From NCBI RefSeq assembly GCF_001426345.1, contig NZ_LMEM01000009.1, forward strand, positions 264,540 to 328,539: DNA of 64,000 nucleotides, in the 5' to 3' direction. A program made the position numbers and the translations under genes. This DNA is from Devosia sp. Root436 (GTDB lineage Bacteria; Pseudomonadota; Alphaproteobacteria; Rhizobiales; Devosiaceae). Below, in pieces: positions 26,681 through 35,899 of this stretch. Numbering within the stretch: position 1 is the first letter of the stretch; every line of letters begins with the position of its first letter. The notes beneath the pieces are model-generated. The model saw only the letters and a program-made list of their open reading frames with translations. It did not search any database and had not been told where the DNA came from.

Positions 26681-27571
26681 ATGAACGAGACAAACGTAAG
26701 CGCTTCCGTTTCCTCTTCCTTATCCAGGCCGTTCTGGACGCGTTTCGCGGCGGCGGCGCGCGACCTGTCGCCCTTCTGCCTGGGTGTGGATCCGTCGCGC
26801 GAAGTGCTCGCCGACTGGGGTCTCGAGGCCGATATCGATGGGCTGCGCCGGTTCTGCGCCGGCGTCCTCGAATCCGCCAGTGAGCATGTTGCCGTCGTCA
26901 AGCCTCAGGTCGCCTTCTTCGAGGCGTTCGGCCCCGCCGGCATGGAAATCCTGCAGTCCTTCATGCGCGATGCGCGCGCCGCGGGCCTGCTGGTCATCGC
27001 CGATGCCAAGCGCGGCGATGTCGGCTCCACCATGGATGCCTATGGACAGGCCTGGCTCGGCGACGATGCCCCCTTTGCCTGCGACGCCGTCACCATCAGC
27101 CCCTATCTGGGCCTGGGCGCCTACAAGAACTTCCTCGAACGCGCCGCCGATACCGGCACCGGCGTCTTTGTCGTGGTGCGCTCCTCCAATCCTGAAGCGG
27201 CGGAGCTGCAGGACGCGCTGGTGAATGGCAAAACTATTGCCGACCATCTGGCCGATCAGATTTCCGCCTTCAACCAGGACCGGCTCGACCGCTTCGGCAA
27301 TGGTCCGGTCGGTGCCGTGGTGGGGGCTACGCTTGGCGCTGCTGCCGCGCAGACCATCGCCGCTCTGCCGACCTCGCTCTTCCTCGTTCCCGGTCTGGGG
27401 GCGCAGGGTGCCACTTTCGCCGATGTCGCCAACCAGTTTGGTGACGCGGTCGATCGTGCTGTTCCGTCCGCCTCCCGTTCGGTTCTGTCGTTTGGCAGGA
27501 ACCCGCAAGCCTTTCGCGGCGCACTGCAACGCCACGTCGAGGATGCACGCCGGATAATGCGGCTCGCCTGA
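26681..27571 (+). CDS. pyrF: Orotidine 5'-phosphate decarboxylase, type 2
   Basis: This 296-residue enzyme converts OMP to UMP. It shows CLGVDPS near the N-terminus, VKPQVAFFEAFG, the catalytic Lys/Asp cluster VIADAKRGDVGST (about 108-120) and VVVRSSNPEA. Length and motifs match the type 2 family, well known from actinobacteria and myxobacteria, rather than the shorter type 1 enzyme usual in proteobacteria. ATG at 26681 was chosen; an upstream TTG is possible. It is divergent from the sensor kinase and lies ahead of a TRAP transporter and other pyr genes. Confidence 0.94.
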   Translation: MNETNVSASVSSSLSRPFWTRFAAAARDLSPFCLGVDPSREVLADWGLEADIDGLRRFCAGVLESASEHVAVVKPQVAFFEAFGPAGMEILQSFMRDARAAGLLVIADAKRGDVGSTMDAYGQAWLGDDAPFACDAVTISPYLGLGAYKNFLERAADTGTGVFVVVRSSNPEAAELQDALVNGKTIADHLADQISAFNQDRLDRFGNGPVGAVVGATLGAAAAQTIAALPTSLFLVPGLGAQGATFADVANQFGDAVDRAVPSASRSVLSFGRNPQAFRGALQRHVEDARRIMRLA

Positions 27572-27757
27572 CCAGCCCGATCACACTCCGCACGCCACGG
27601 ACGCCTGTCCAAAAATTGATACGGCACCGATATGGCCGTGGAGCGTGGTAGCCCAGGCCGACGAACACCGGTCAGTAGGCCGCTGAGAACCCGTCGGCGC
27701 CGTCAGCGGCAAGTCTCGATTAATACAGGCATCACCATGATTCTTCGGCCGGTTCCG

Positions 27758-27802
27758 GCCTCAAAATGCGCTTGCCCCCCGCGACCACGCGCATTTTGAG
27801 GC
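27758..27802. other. 14-bp perfect inverted repeat upstream of dctP
   Basis: GCCTCAAAATGCGC and its exact complement are separated by 17 nt. Directly next to it begins the terminator-like hairpin at 27801. It could be RNA structure or a paired operator. Confidence 0.6.
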
Positions 27803-27838
27803 GTTCGTGCTAACGTCGTCGCAGCACGAATGCCTTTT
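27801..27838 (+). terminator. Terminator-like hairpin upstream of dctP
   Basis: GCGTTCGTGCT (27801-27811) pairs with AGCACGAATGC (27823-27833; one mismatch) and is followed by CTTTTT. It could end pyrF transcripts, end a small RNA, or attenuate dctPQM. Confidence 0.6.
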
Positions 27839-27993
27839 TCGCGGGCGAACTGCTGCCCTGTCACGCGCTCAATCGCCTAAACCTTAGCCAGTTTTGCGTT
27901 CTGTCTATTTTTTTAGATTACTTCTTGACTCCATCCCGACAGGACACGTTTACTCGGCATCGGTTCGCATGAAGGTACCCCTCGGAGGAAGAG

Positions 27994-29010
27994 ATGACTG
28001 TTAACAGACTTGCCCTGGCCATTTTTGGCGCTGCCATTGCCCTGGGCACGACGCCGCTTGCTGCCCAGGAATTTACCGCCCGCATCGGGCATCTGGAATC
28101 CGACCAGCAGCCGCGCCATGCCGGCCTCGTCATGGTCGCCGACCTGGTCAAGGAGCGCACCGGTGGGGCCGTGGAGTTCGAACTCTTCCCCGCCGGCCAG
28201 TTGGGTCAGGCCCGCGAAATGAACGAGGGCGTCCAGCTCGGCCTCATCGAAGGCACGGTCTCGCCTGCTGCATTCCTCGCCGGTTTCAACCCCGCCGTTT
28301 CCATTCTCGACGTTCCCTTCCTTTACCCATCGGATCGTGAAAAAGCCGCGGCCCTGCGCGGCGGCGCCTTTGGTGATGCCGTGTTGGCCAGCTTCGAGCC
28401 GCTCGGCTTCCACGCTGTGGCCCTCTGGCCCAACGGCCGCAAGGCCATGACCTCCAACAACGAGATCGCCAATGTCGAGGATTTCGCCGGACAGCGCTTC
28501 CGCGTCATGGACTCAGCAGTATTGATCGAGCAGTTCAACGCCGTGGGCGCCTCGGCCATTGCCCTGCCCTTCGGTGAACTCTACACCGCCCTGCAGACCG
28601 GCGTTGTCGATGGTCAGGAAAACGCCCTCGATACCATCGCCACCATGAAGTACCAGGAAGTGCAGCAGCACCTGCTCATTTCCGAGCACGGCGCCAATGA
28701 GGACGTGATCCTGTTCAACCCCGCCTGGTGGAATTCCCTGCCGGCCGAATACCAGACCATCATCGTCGACGCTTTTGCCGAGGTTCGCCCTCAGGTCGAA
28801 CAGATCAAGGAGGCCGCGCAGGCCACCGCGCTCGAAACCATCAAGCAGAGCGGCATCGACATCGTCGAACTCGACGACGCGCAGCGTGCCGCCTTCCGCG
28901 AAGTCATGTATGGTCCGGCGCGTGATGCCTACCTTGCCGGTGCCGGCGACGCAGGCAAGACCATCGTGGACGTCTACGAAGCTCAATACGCCGAAATCGT
29001 CGGCCAGTAA
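27994..29010 (+). CDS. dctP: TRAP transporter solute-binding protein (DctP family)
   Basis: This 338-residue periplasmic protein has a signal peptide (residues 1-24, ending PLAAQ). It carries the DctP features: ELFPAGQLGQAREMNEGVQ, the substrate-arginine region GQRFRVMDSAV and ALQTGVVDGQENALDTI. GGAGGAAGAG precedes the ATG. It is followed by a hairpin, then dctQ and dctM. DctP proteins bind organic acids; given pyrF on one side and pyrE/pyrC/pyrDK on the other, orotate or a pyrimidine breakdown product is an attractive but unproven ligand. Confidence 0.94.
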   Translation: MTVNRLALAIFGAAIALGTTPLAAQEFTARIGHLESDQQPRHAGLVMVADLVKERTGGAVEFELFPAGQLGQAREMNEGVQLGLIEGTVSPAAFLAGFNPAVSILDVPFLYPSDREKAAALRGGAFGDAVLASFEPLGFHAVALWPNGRKAMTSNNEIANVEDFAGQRFRVMDSAVLIEQFNAVGASAIALPFGELYTALQTGVVDGQENALDTIATMKYQEVQQHLLISEHGANEDVILFNPAWWNSLPAEYQTIIVDAFAEVRPQVEQIKEAAQATALETIKQSGIDIVELDDAQRAAFREVMYGPARDAYLAGAGDAGKTIVDVYEAQYAEIVGQ

Positions 29011-29019
29011 TCGCCTTCT

Positions 29020-29045
29020 GCCGGTGCCTTTCGCGAGGCACCGGC
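29020..29045 (+). other. GC-rich hairpin between dctP and dctQ
   Basis: Perfect 9-bp stem GCCGGTGCC with an 8-nt loop, starting 10 nt after the dctP stop, with no T-tract. Confidence 0.75.
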
Positions 29046-29064
29046 CCATCGGATTGGATTGTGA

Positions 29065-29571
29065 ATGGCTGCCTTCCTGCGCTTCCTCCGCTCGCTTGAA
29101 CATACGCTGCTGGCCAGTGTGATGTTGATCATGGTGCTGATGTATAGCGGGTCCATCGCCGTCCGCGAGCTGGTTCCGTCCTATGCGCGCTATGTCGTCT
29201 GGGTCGATGAAGCCACCCGCTATATGATGGTATGGCTGGTTTTCCTGGCCCTCGGCATAGCTCTGGAGCGCGGTCGGCAGATCGCCATGACCAGCTATCT
29301 CGAAATGATGCCACCGCGCGTCCAGTTCGCACTCCGCAAGATCATCGACCTGACAGGGCTGCTCTTCAGCCTTTACATTACCTGGGTGGGCGTCGAGATG
29401 ACCATGGTCATCGCCGGGACCGGGCAACGCAGCCCGACGCTGGGCATTTCCACCGCCTATCTCTATCTGGCGCTGCCCGCCGGCTTCGCCCTTCTGGCGC
29501 TCCGCTATGGCCTGAGCCTCGCCGGCATCATCGACCGCTGGTCCAACAGCACTCACGAAGGGGCCGTCTGA
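29065..29571 (+). CDS. dctQ: TRAP transporter small permease subunit
   Basis: This 168-residue inner-membrane protein has four predicted helices and the family-typical WVDEATRYMMVWLVFLALGI (about 50-70). It is the small partner of DctM; the two genes are 3 bp apart. No strong ribosome site precedes the ATG at 29065. Confidence 0.92.
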   Translation: MAAFLRFLRSLEHTLLASVMLIMVLMYSGSIAVRELVPSYARYVVWVDEATRYMMVWLVFLALGIALERGRQIAMTSYLEMMPPRVQFALRKIIDLTGLLFSLYITWVGVEMTMVIAGTGQRSPTLGISTAYLYLALPAGFALLALRYGLSLAGIIDRWSNSTHEGAV

Positions 29572-29574
29572 GCC

Positions 29575-30858
29575 ATGATCGTCATTGCTTTGTTTATCGG
29601 CGCTTTGGCGCTGCTCTTCCTCGGCTTCGAAATGCTGCTGGTGCTCGGCCTGCCCGGCATCCTGACCAAGGAAATCTTCTATTCGGCCGTGCCGGAAGTC
29701 CTCTACGGCCAGAAGCTGGTGGGGGGCATCAATCACTCCACGCTCATGGCCATTCCATTTTTTATCCTGGCCGCCGAGATCATGGCGCGTGGCCACATCG
29801 CCCGACAGCTGACCAATGTTGTCAGGGCCTTTCTCGGCCATCATTCCGGCGGCCTGGGCCTCAGCATGGTGGCAGCCTCCGCCGCCTTCGGCTCGGTCTC
29901 CGGCTCCGCGCCCGCCACCGTGGCCGCACTGGGCCGCATCCTCTACCCGGAGATGAAGGCGGAGGGCTACAGCGACAAGTTCTCGCTGGGCCTCCTCATC
30001 TCCTCGGCCGAAGTTGCCCTGCTCATTCCCCCATCCATCACGCTGATCATCTACGCCTGGTTGACCGGCACATCGGTAGCGGCTTTGTTCGCCGCGGGCC
30101 TAGTCATTGGGCTCTTCCTGTCGGCTGCCTTCGCCGTCTACGTGCTGATTTACGCCCGCCGCAACGGCCTCACGGGCACCGCGCCGCTGCCATTCATCGA
30201 CCGCTGGCGCGCAGTGCGCAAGGGACTGTGGGCGCTTGGCCTGCCAGTCGTGCTGCTGGGCGGCATCTATTCGGGCATTTTCACGCCCACCGAGGCGGCC
30301 GCTGCCAGCGTCGTCTACGCCCTGTTGATCGAACTGCTGGTCTATCGCCAGTTGAAATTGCCGGACGTCTCCCGCATCGCCACCAGCGCGGCGATCACCA
30401 CCGCGTCCATCTTCGTGCTGCTCGCCGTGGGGAGCCTCGTAGCCTACTTCATCACCCTGGCGCAGGTGCCCAGCATGGTGATCGGCTTCATGGAGAGCAT
30501 CGAGGCCAACTGGATCGTCTTCCTGCTGATCGTCAACCTGCTGTTCCTGGTGGCCGGTATGTTCATCGATCCCAATTCGACCCTGCTGATCCTGGTGCCG
30601 GCGCTCTATCCGGTTGCCGTCAGCTTCGGCATCGATCCGATCCACTTTGGCATCATCGTCTGCCTCAATACCTGTATCGGCATGATCACCCCGCCCTTCG
30701 GCCTCGATATCTTCGTGGCGTCCTCGACGCTGAACGAGTCCGTCGCCAAGATCATCAGTGGCGTCGGCCCATTCATCGTGGTCAATCTGCTGACCCTGGC
30801 CGTGGTGACGTATGTGCCCAACCTGTCGATGTTCCTGCCGCGCCTGCTGGCGCCATAG
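29575..30858 (+). CDS. dctM: TRAP transporter large permease subunit
   Basis: This 427-residue inner-membrane protein has about 12 helices and DctM landmarks: AIPFFILAAEIMARG, AAFGSVSGSAPATVAALGRI, LLIPPSITLIIYAW and GIFTPTEAAAASVVYAL. It forms the ion-driven channel with DctQ and DctP. The gene ends 22 bp before a strong bidirectional terminator. Confidence 0.95.
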   Translation: MIVIALFIGALALLFLGFEMLLVLGLPGILTKEIFYSAVPEVLYGQKLVGGINHSTLMAIPFFILAAEIMARGHIARQLTNVVRAFLGHHSGGLGLSMVAASAAFGSVSGSAPATVAALGRILYPEMKAEGYSDKFSLGLLISSAEVALLIPPSITLIIYAWLTGTSVAALFAAGLVIGLFLSAAFAVYVLIYARRNGLTGTAPLPFIDRWRAVRKGLWALGLPVVLLGGIYSGIFTPTEAAAASVVYALLIELLVYRQLKLPDVSRIATSAAITTASIFVLLAVGSLVAYFITLAQVPSMVIGFMESIEANWIVFLLIVNLLFLVAGMFIDPNSTLLILVPALYPVAVSFGIDPIHFGIIVCLNTCIGMITPPFGLDIFVASSTLNESVAKIISGVGPFIVVNLLTLAVVTYVPNLSMFLPRLLAP

Positions 30859-30880
30859 CCGAAACGTTACAGCCGGACAA

Positions 30881-30910
30881 AAAAGAGGCGGCCGCTTGGC
30901 CGCCTCTTTT
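30881..30910. terminator. Bidirectional intrinsic terminator
   Basis: AAAAGAGGCGGCC-GCTT-GGCCGCCTCTTTT: a perfect 13-bp stem with T-runs on both strands, between the convergent ends of dctM and pyrE. Confidence 0.93.
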
Positions 30911-30928
30911 GCTTAACTGTACCGCGTC

Positions 30929-31636
30929 TCAGGAGGCGGCCGGCGCGAATTCGGCGATCCCGCCATGCGCCGAGGACCAGGCGGCCGGGTTGTTGAGGAA
31001 GCTCTCGACTTCATCGAGCGTCGTCTTGTCGAAGTGCTGCATCTCGCGCGCCACTTCCAGCACGTCCCACCAGGTCGCCAGATAATGCAGCTCGACGCCG
31101 AGCTCCTTCATCAGCTCGGCGCTGTTGGGGAAGATGTCGTAGTAGAACACCACGAAGCAGTGATCGACCTTGGCGCCGGCCCGCCGCAACGCATCGGCAA
31201 ACATCACCTTGGAGCGGCCATCCGTCGCCAGGTCTTCCACCAGCAGCGTACGGGCATCGGCCACCACTTCGCCTTCGATCTGGGCATTGCGGCCGAAGCC
31301 CTTGGCCTTCTTGCGCACATACTGCATCGGCAGCATCAGCTTGTCGGCGATCCAGGCGGCGAAGGGAATGCCGGCCGTTTCACCGCCGGTGATCACGTCG
31401 ATCGATTCAAAGCCGATTTCCGCCGTGATGGTCTGGGCCGCCATGTCCATCAGGGCCGACCGCAGCCGGGGGTAGGAAATCAGCTTGCGGCAGTCGACAT
31501 AGACCGGGCTCGCCCAGCCGGAGGTGAAAACGAATGGCTGGCTCGCGTTGAAATGAACCGCGTTGATTTCCAGCATCATGCGGGCGGTCTGGCGCGCGAT
31601 TGCCTTCTTCTCTCCGCTCAGGCGTAATGTGCTCAC
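30929..31636 (-). CDS. pyrE: Orotate phosphoribosyltransferase
   Basis: This enzyme of about 235 residues joins orotate and PRPP to give OMP. It has [18 protein letters not shown] near the N-terminus, [16 protein letters not shown], the catalytic loop VRKKAKGFG and the PRPP-binding segment [13 protein letters not shown]. The GTG at 31636 was chosen because GAGGAAACC lies just ahead; an ATG 15 nt upstream (31651) has a poor ribosome site but is possible. It is the last gene of pyrK-pyrD-amidohydrolase-pyrC-pyrE. Confidence 0.93.
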   Translation of the reverse strand: MSTLRLSGEKKAIARQTARMMLEINAVHFNASQPFVFTSGWASPVYVDCRKLISYPRLRSALMDMAAQTITAEIGFESIDVITGGETAGIPFAAWIADKLMLPMQYVRKKAKGFGRNAQIEGEVVADARTLLVEDLATDGRSKVMFADALRRAGAKVDHCFVVFYYDIFPNSAELMKELGVELHYLATWWDVLEVAREMQHFDKTTLDEVESFLNNPAAWSSAHGGIAEFAPAAS

Positions 31637-31740
31637 TGTAGGTTTCCTCATATGGGGGCCACAACAGGTCGCGCCAAATACCAGCCGTCGGACGCAAACG
31701 CCGCGGTGCAACTGGTTCGAGTTTGAGTGCAACCGCCTCG

Positions 31741-32781
31741 CTATAGCTGCTGCTGTAAAGTCCAGTCAACGGAAGTGCCCCCGAAGAGAGGGATTATTTC
31801 GTCGTTTTCGACAGCAATGGACGCTTCGACCATATGCGGCGCCTTGCGATACGTAACGCGCGCCTCGCTCGGGGCAAAACCATAGAAGGCCGGACCGTTG
31901 AGCGACGCGAAAGCCTCGAAGCGGTCAAGCGCCCCGTCTTCGTCGAACACCTTGAGATAGGCCTCCACCGCCACCGGCGCGCTGAACACGCCGGCGCAGC
32001 CGCAATCGGCCTCCTTCAGCCGCCGCACATGCGGCGCCGTATCCGTGCCGAGGAAATAATGCGACGATCCGCTGGTCGCCGCCGCTCGCAGCGCCTCCTG
32101 GTGGCGCGCCCGCTTGAGCACAGGCAGGCAATAGAGATGCGGCCGCAGCCCACCCTCGAACAGCGCATTGCGATTGTAGAGCAGATGCTGCGGCGTGATC
32201 GTGGCGGCGACATTCGCCCCCCTGCTGGCAACGAATTCGGCGCCTTCCTGGGTCGTGATATGCTCCATCACCACCCGCAGCTTCGGAAACCGCTCCAGCA
32301 CCGGGATCAGCACCTGGTCGATGAACAGCTTCTCCCGGTCGAAGATATCCACATGCGGCCCCACAAGCTCGCCATGCGTCAGCAGCGGTATGCCATGCTC
32401 GCTCATCGCCGCGAACACCGGGTCGAGCCTGTCGATCGTGCTGACGCCATGCTGCGCATTGGTCGTGGCATGCGCCGGATAGAGCTTGGCCGCCGCGAAG
32501 ATACCGTCCCGATGGCCCGCCACAAGGTCATTGGCATCGGTATGGTCTGTCAGGTAGCAGGTCATCATCGGCGTGAAGTCGAGCCCTTCGGGCACCGCGG
32601 CCAGAACGCGCTCGCGATAGTCGGACGCCATTTTCGCGCTGGTCACCGGCGGTACCAGGTTGGGCATGACGATGGCCCTGGCGAACTGCCGCGCCGTATA
32701 GGGCACCACCCGGCGCAAGACCGCTCCGTCGCGAAAATGCACATGCAGGTCGACGGGGCGGCGAAGAGTGATCGAGGTCAT
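31741..32781 (-). CDS. pyrC: Dihydroorotase, E. coli PyrC type
   Basis: This 346-residue zinc enzyme interconverts dihydroorotate and N-carbamoyl-L-aspartate. It shows HVHFRDG, the carbamylated-lysine segment [20 protein letters not shown] and GTDTAPH, and aligns over its length with the homodimeric E. coli enzyme. Its start is 1 bp after the amidohydrolase stop (TGACATG). Placement behind an N-carbamoyl hydrolase and a PyrD/PyrK pair allows it to run in the hydrolytic direction. Confidence 0.95.
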   Translation of the reverse strand: MTSITLRRPVDLHVHFRDGAVLRRVVPYTARQFARAIVMPNLVPPVTSAKMASDYRERVLAAVPEGLDFTPMMTCYLTDHTDANDLVAGHRDGIFAAAKLYPAHATTNAQHGVSTIDRLDPVFAAMSEHGIPLLTHGELVGPHVDIFDREKLFIDQVLIPVLERFPKLRVVMEHITTQEGAEFVASRGANVAATITPQHLLYNRNALFEGGLRPHLYCLPVLKRARHQEALRAAATSGSSHYFLGTDTAPHVRRLKEADCGCAGVFSAPVAVEAYLKVFDEDGALDRFEAFASLNGPAFYGFAPSEARVTYRKAPHMVEASIAVENDEIIPLFGGTSVDWTLQQQL

Positions 32782-32782
32782 G

Positions 32783-34048
32783 TCAGTTTCCAGCGGTAAC
32801 CACGCCATGCAGGATATCGACTCCCCTCAGGAAGTCGGCGATTTCCATGGCCTCGTCAGGATTATGCGATCCGTTGCGATTACGCACGAAAATCATGCCC
32901 GAGGGCACGCCGGCATTGGCGAAAACCGCTGCATCGTGGCCCGCCCCGCTGGGCAACACCTCCAGCGGCAGCCCGCAACGCTCGGTCATTTCGCTCAGCC
33001 GGGCGATGATCCCGTCATCCATGCGCGCCGGCTCGGCAACCACCCGCTCGTCAAATTCGAACCGCACGCCCCGCTGGGCCGCCACGGCGCGGCATTCGCT
33101 GCGGAACAGCTCGTAGAACGCCTCCAGCGTGTCCCGGCTCTGGCTGCGGATTTCGAAGCTAAAGCCGATCTCGCCCGGAATCCGGCTGATGGCATGGTCG
33201 GCGGCGTCGGTGCTGACCACCCCGCTGGTGACCACCAGATCCAGTCCGCGCTCCAACAGCGTGCGCCAGTGTTCGTCGAGCCGGCCGATCAGCTCGGCAA
33301 AGGCGAAGACCGGGTCCTTGCGCAGCCAGCGCGGAATGGCGCCCGAATGGCCGGCCTCGCCCCGGCATGTCACCTTGCGATGCCGTATATTGCCGCGAAT
33401 CCCGCTCACGACGCTGGTGGGCAGATCTCGCGCCACCATCACCGGCCCCTGCTCGATATGCAGTTCGAGATAGCTCAGCGCCCGGCTTGTATCGAACAGC
33501 ACGGCCCCCTCGCGGATCGGCGCCAGGTCGATGCCCGTGGCTTCCATCGCCTCGCCCAGCGTGCGTCCCTTGCCGCGCGACCGCGCCTCCAGATCCGCCG
33601 CATCGAGTATGCCGAACAGCACGCGCGAACCGATATTGGCCCGCCCGTAAAACGCGCTTTCCTCGCCGCGCAGCATGATGACGCGCACCGGATGGGTCAG
33701 TTTCCGGCCCGACTGCCGGATGCGCCCGAGGCACAGCAGCCCGGCAATGATCCCGGCCGCCCCGTCGAAATTGCCCCCCTGCGGCACCGAGTCGGCATGG
33801 CTGCCGATATAGTTTGCGGGCGCCGTGCCGTCATCCTCGGGCAGCCGCACGATCAGGTTGGCGACACTGTCCGCCTCGACCACCAGCCCCAGGGCCTCGG
33901 CCGCCTCCCGGAAGATGGCCAGCGCCGCATCCTCGCCTTCGCCATAACACTCGCGAGTGATGCCGACACCGTCGCCCGTGGCGTCCGCCAGTCGGTCGAA
34001 AAGTTGGGTAGCCAGCAATTCGCTGTCGAAAACCGGTGCCGCTGTCAT
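32783..34048 (-). CDS. M20 amidohydrolase (HyuC/AllC family), probable N-carbamoyl-L-aspartate hydrolase
   Basis: This 421-residue metalloenzyme of the N-carbamoyl-amino-acid/allantoate amidohydrolase family has metal-ligand motifs IGSHADSVPQGGNFDGAAG, LRGEESAF, LELHIEQGPV and the late SHNPDEAMEIADF. Such enzymes release CO2 and NH3 from N-carbamoyl amino acids or ureido acids. Sitting between pyrD and pyrC with 4-bp and near-abutting junctions, its most likely substrate is N-carbamoyl-L-aspartate, giving aspartate (ureidosuccinase reaction). Allantoate or beta-ureidopropionate remain alternatives. The start ATG overlaps the pyrD stop. Confidence 0.88.
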   Translation of the reverse strand: MTAAPVFDSELLATQLFDRLADATGDGVGITRECYGEGEDAALAIFREAAEALGLVVEADSVANLIVRLPEDDGTAPANYIGSHADSVPQGGNFDGAAGIIAGLLCLGRIRQSGRKLTHPVRVIMLRGEESAFYGRANIGSRVLFGILDAADLEARSRGKGRTLGEAMEATGIDLAPIREGAVLFDTSRALSYLELHIEQGPVMVARDLPTSVVSGIRGNIRHRKVTCRGEAGHSGAIPRWLRKDPVFAFAELIGRLDEHWRTLLERGLDLVVTSGVVSTDAADHAISRIPGEIGFSFEIRSQSRDTLEAFYELFRSECRAVAAQRGVRFEFDERVVAEPARMDDGIIARLSEMTERCGLPLEVLPSGAGHDAAVFANAGVPSGMIFVRNRNGSHNPDEAMEIADFLRGVDILHGVVTAGN

Positions 34049-34983
34049 GGCAGGACTTCTGTGTCGCCGAGCCGCAGCCCCGCATCGCTGACGGCGCCGG
34101 TCAGATCGGCCACCCGGCCGACGCCCTTGCGCGCGCAATAGGCTGCCAGGCCATCGATCACCTGCGTCATCGCATGCGGCTCTACGAAGGTCGCCGTGCC
34201 CACTTGCACGGCCGCCGCGCCCGCCAGCATGAATTCCACCGCGTCATTCGCGTCCGCAATCCCGCCGCAACCAATGACCGGAATCGCCACGGCGCGAGCG
34301 CATTGATAGGTCATGCGGACGATGATCGGCTTGACCGCCGGCCCCGACAATCCGCCCATGATATTGCCCAGCGTCGGGCGCCGCGTCTCGGTATCGATCG
34401 ACATGGCCAGGATCGTATTGGCCACCACCAGCGCATCGGCCCCCGCATCCTCGGCGGCGCGCGCCACCGCGACCACGTCGCCGGTATTGGGTGTCAGCTT
34501 GGCCCAGAGCGGCAGGCTGCTCGCTGCGCGCAGCTTGCGCATCACCTGGCTGGTCGAAGCGGCCGACATGGCAAAGGCATGCCCGTCTTCCTCGATATTG
34601 GGGCAGGAGATATTGGCCTCGATCGCCGCTATGCCGGGCAATTGCAGCCGGCCCGCCAGCACGGCAAAAGCGTCTGCCGTCGGCGCCGAGATCGACACCA
34701 CCAGCGGGCTGGCGAACTGCCGGTAGAAAGGCAGCGTCTCGCTGAGGAAATAGTCCAGGCCCTTGGAGGGAATGCCGATGGAATTGAGCAGCCCATTGCT
34801 GATCTCGGCGACGCGCGGCACCCTGTTGCCGCTGCGCAGTTCGGCGGTAATGGTCTTGGTGACCATCGCCCCCAGCCGATTGAAATCGACAACATCCGCC
34901 AGGCCTTCGGCAAAGGTGCCGGAGGCGGGCATGACCGGGTTGGCCAGTGCCAGCCCGCCGATCTTTACGCCCATATCTACCAT
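34045..34983 (-). CDS. pyrD: Dihydroorotate dehydrogenase, class 1B catalytic subunit
   Basis: This 312-residue cytoplasmic FMN enzyme matches the class 1B (PyrDB) type, not the membrane class 2 enzyme usual in proteobacteria. Evidence: no N-terminal membrane extension, start MVDMGVKIGGLALANPVM, PASGTFAEG, EANISCPNIEEDG with the catalytic cysteine, AKLTPNTGD and MGGLSGPAVKPI. Class 1B works with PyrK and NAD, so it can run in either direction. It overlaps pyrK by 7 bp. Confidence 0.94.
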   Translation of the reverse strand: MVDMGVKIGGLALANPVMPASGTFAEGLADVVDFNRLGAMVTKTITAELRSGNRVPRVAEISNGLLNSIGIPSKGLDYFLSETLPFYRQFASPLVVSISAPTADAFAVLAGRLQLPGIAAIEANISCPNIEEDGHAFAMSAASTSQVMRKLRAASSLPLWAKLTPNTGDVVAVARAAEDAGADALVVANTILAMSIDTETRRPTLGNIMGGLSGPAVKPIIVRMTYQCARAVAIPVIGCGGIADANDAVEFMLAGAAAVQVGTATFVEPHAMTQVIDGLAAYCARKGVGRVADLTGAVSDAGLRLGDTEVLP

Positions 34984-35834
34984 GACGTGGCCTCGGCCAG
35001 CGGGAACACCGGCCCGTCCCAGCACACGCGGCGGCTCACGGTCTCGCCCCCCACCCGGAAGTCGCGGACGCAGCAATGGCACATGCCCAGGCCGCAGGCC
35101 ATCTGCTGCTCCATCGCCACCTGCCCGGCAATGCCCAGCTCGTCGCCCAGGCGCTGCATCAGCAGCATCAGCCGGTTGGAACCGCAGGTGAAGAACGCGT
35201 CGGCATGACCCTCGGTGTGAATGCGCCGCAGCAGGCGCTCGACATGATCGACGCTGCTGCTGCCATCGCTGTCGAGCACGATCTCGATCCGGGCGCCGAT
35301 AGCCGCGAAACGCGGCACCGACAATACCTGGTCCTGGTCGCGCGCGCTGATCACGGCGGTCACGCCGATATTGCGGGCAGCCGCCATTTCGGCCAGCGGC
35401 GCCAGCGTCGCCAGGCCCACGCCGCGCCCCAGCACCACAATGTGGCGCCAGTCCGGCTCCAGCGCGAAGCCAACGCCAAGCGGCCCCAGCATCGACAGAT
35501 AATCCCCAGCCACCAGGCTGGCGAGACCACGCGTACCGGCCCCGCTGACCTTGTAGAGGAATTCCACCACGCCACTCTGCGGGTCGGCGCGATAGGTGCT
35601 CATCGGGCGGCGCAGGTAGGGCGCGTCCTCGCCCGTCGTCGGGCATTGCAGATGAAAGAATTGTCCGGCCACGGCATTGCGGGCCGGCCCAGGCGCTTCG
35701 ACCACCAGCAGGTTGTAGCTATCGTTGACCCTCTCGTTGGAGAGGACCAGCGCCCGGACATCGTCCACGCCGCTGCCGGGAAGCCTCAGGGCATTTCCGG
35801 CAGTATTGGCGGCCATTGTTCTGGCCGCAGTCAT
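34977..35834 (-). CDS. pyrK: Dihydroorotate dehydrogenase electron-transfer subunit
   Basis: This FAD/[2Fe-2S] protein of about 285 residues carries electrons between NAD(H) and PyrDB. It shows the FAD motif RRPMSTYRA, a nucleotide-binding VVLGRGVGLATLAPLAEM and the cluster cysteines CGLGMCHCC plus VCWDGPVF. The start is uncertain: ATG at 35834 is used and 35816 is possible. An ATG at 35846 lies inside the 16-bp operator, so it is unlikely. First gene of the pyr operon, directly behind a TTGACA (35880-35885) and the shared palindrome. Confidence 0.9.
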   Translation of the reverse strand: MTAARTMAANTAGNALRLPGSGVDDVRALVLSNERVNDSYNLLVVEAPGPARNAVAGQFFHLQCPTTGEDAPYLRRPMSTYRADPQSGVVEFLYKVSGAGTRGLASLVAGDYLSMLGPLGVGFALEPDWRHIVVLGRGVGLATLAPLAEMAAARNIGVTAVISARDQDQVLSVPRFAAIGARIEIVLDSDGSSSVDHVERLLRRIHTEGHADAFFTCGSNRLMLLMQRLGDELGIAGQVAMEQQMACGLGMCHCCVRDFRVGGETVSRRVCWDGPVFPLAEATSW

Positions 35835-35842
35835 CGCAATCT

Positions 35843-35858
35843 GTCTCATTTTTGAGAC
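35843..35858. promoter_or_regulatory. Operator O1, GTCTCA-N4-TGAGAC, at the pyrK promoter
   Basis: GTCTCA-TTTT-TGAGAC overlaps the probable -10/+1 region of the pyrK promoter (TTGACA at 35880-35885 on the minus strand). The half-sites and spacer length are identical to those of the site at 37328-37343. It is probably bound by the XRE regulator encoded next to it. Confidence 0.75.
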
Positions 35859-35899
35859 GATCCCAGAAGGCAAGACTTTTGTCAATAAGCCTGGCGTCG

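Larger units (their letters stand above)
27572..27993. other. Structured gap between pyrF and dctP
   Basis: These 422 bp hold no convincing gene. They contain an 8-bp inverted repeat (27679-27686 with 27703-27710), a 14-bp perfect inverted repeat at 27758-27802 and a terminator-like hairpin at 27801-27838, 155 bp before the dctP ATG. A TTGACT near 27923 could be a -35 element for dctP, but no good -10 follows. The structures may belong to a small RNA or a long dctP leader. Confidence 0.5.

Noticed and set aside
34977..35846. ATG at 35846 as pyrK start
   Set aside because: It lies within the GTCTCA-N4-TGAGAC palindrome over the presumed promoter, so a start at 35834 or 35816 is more plausible.
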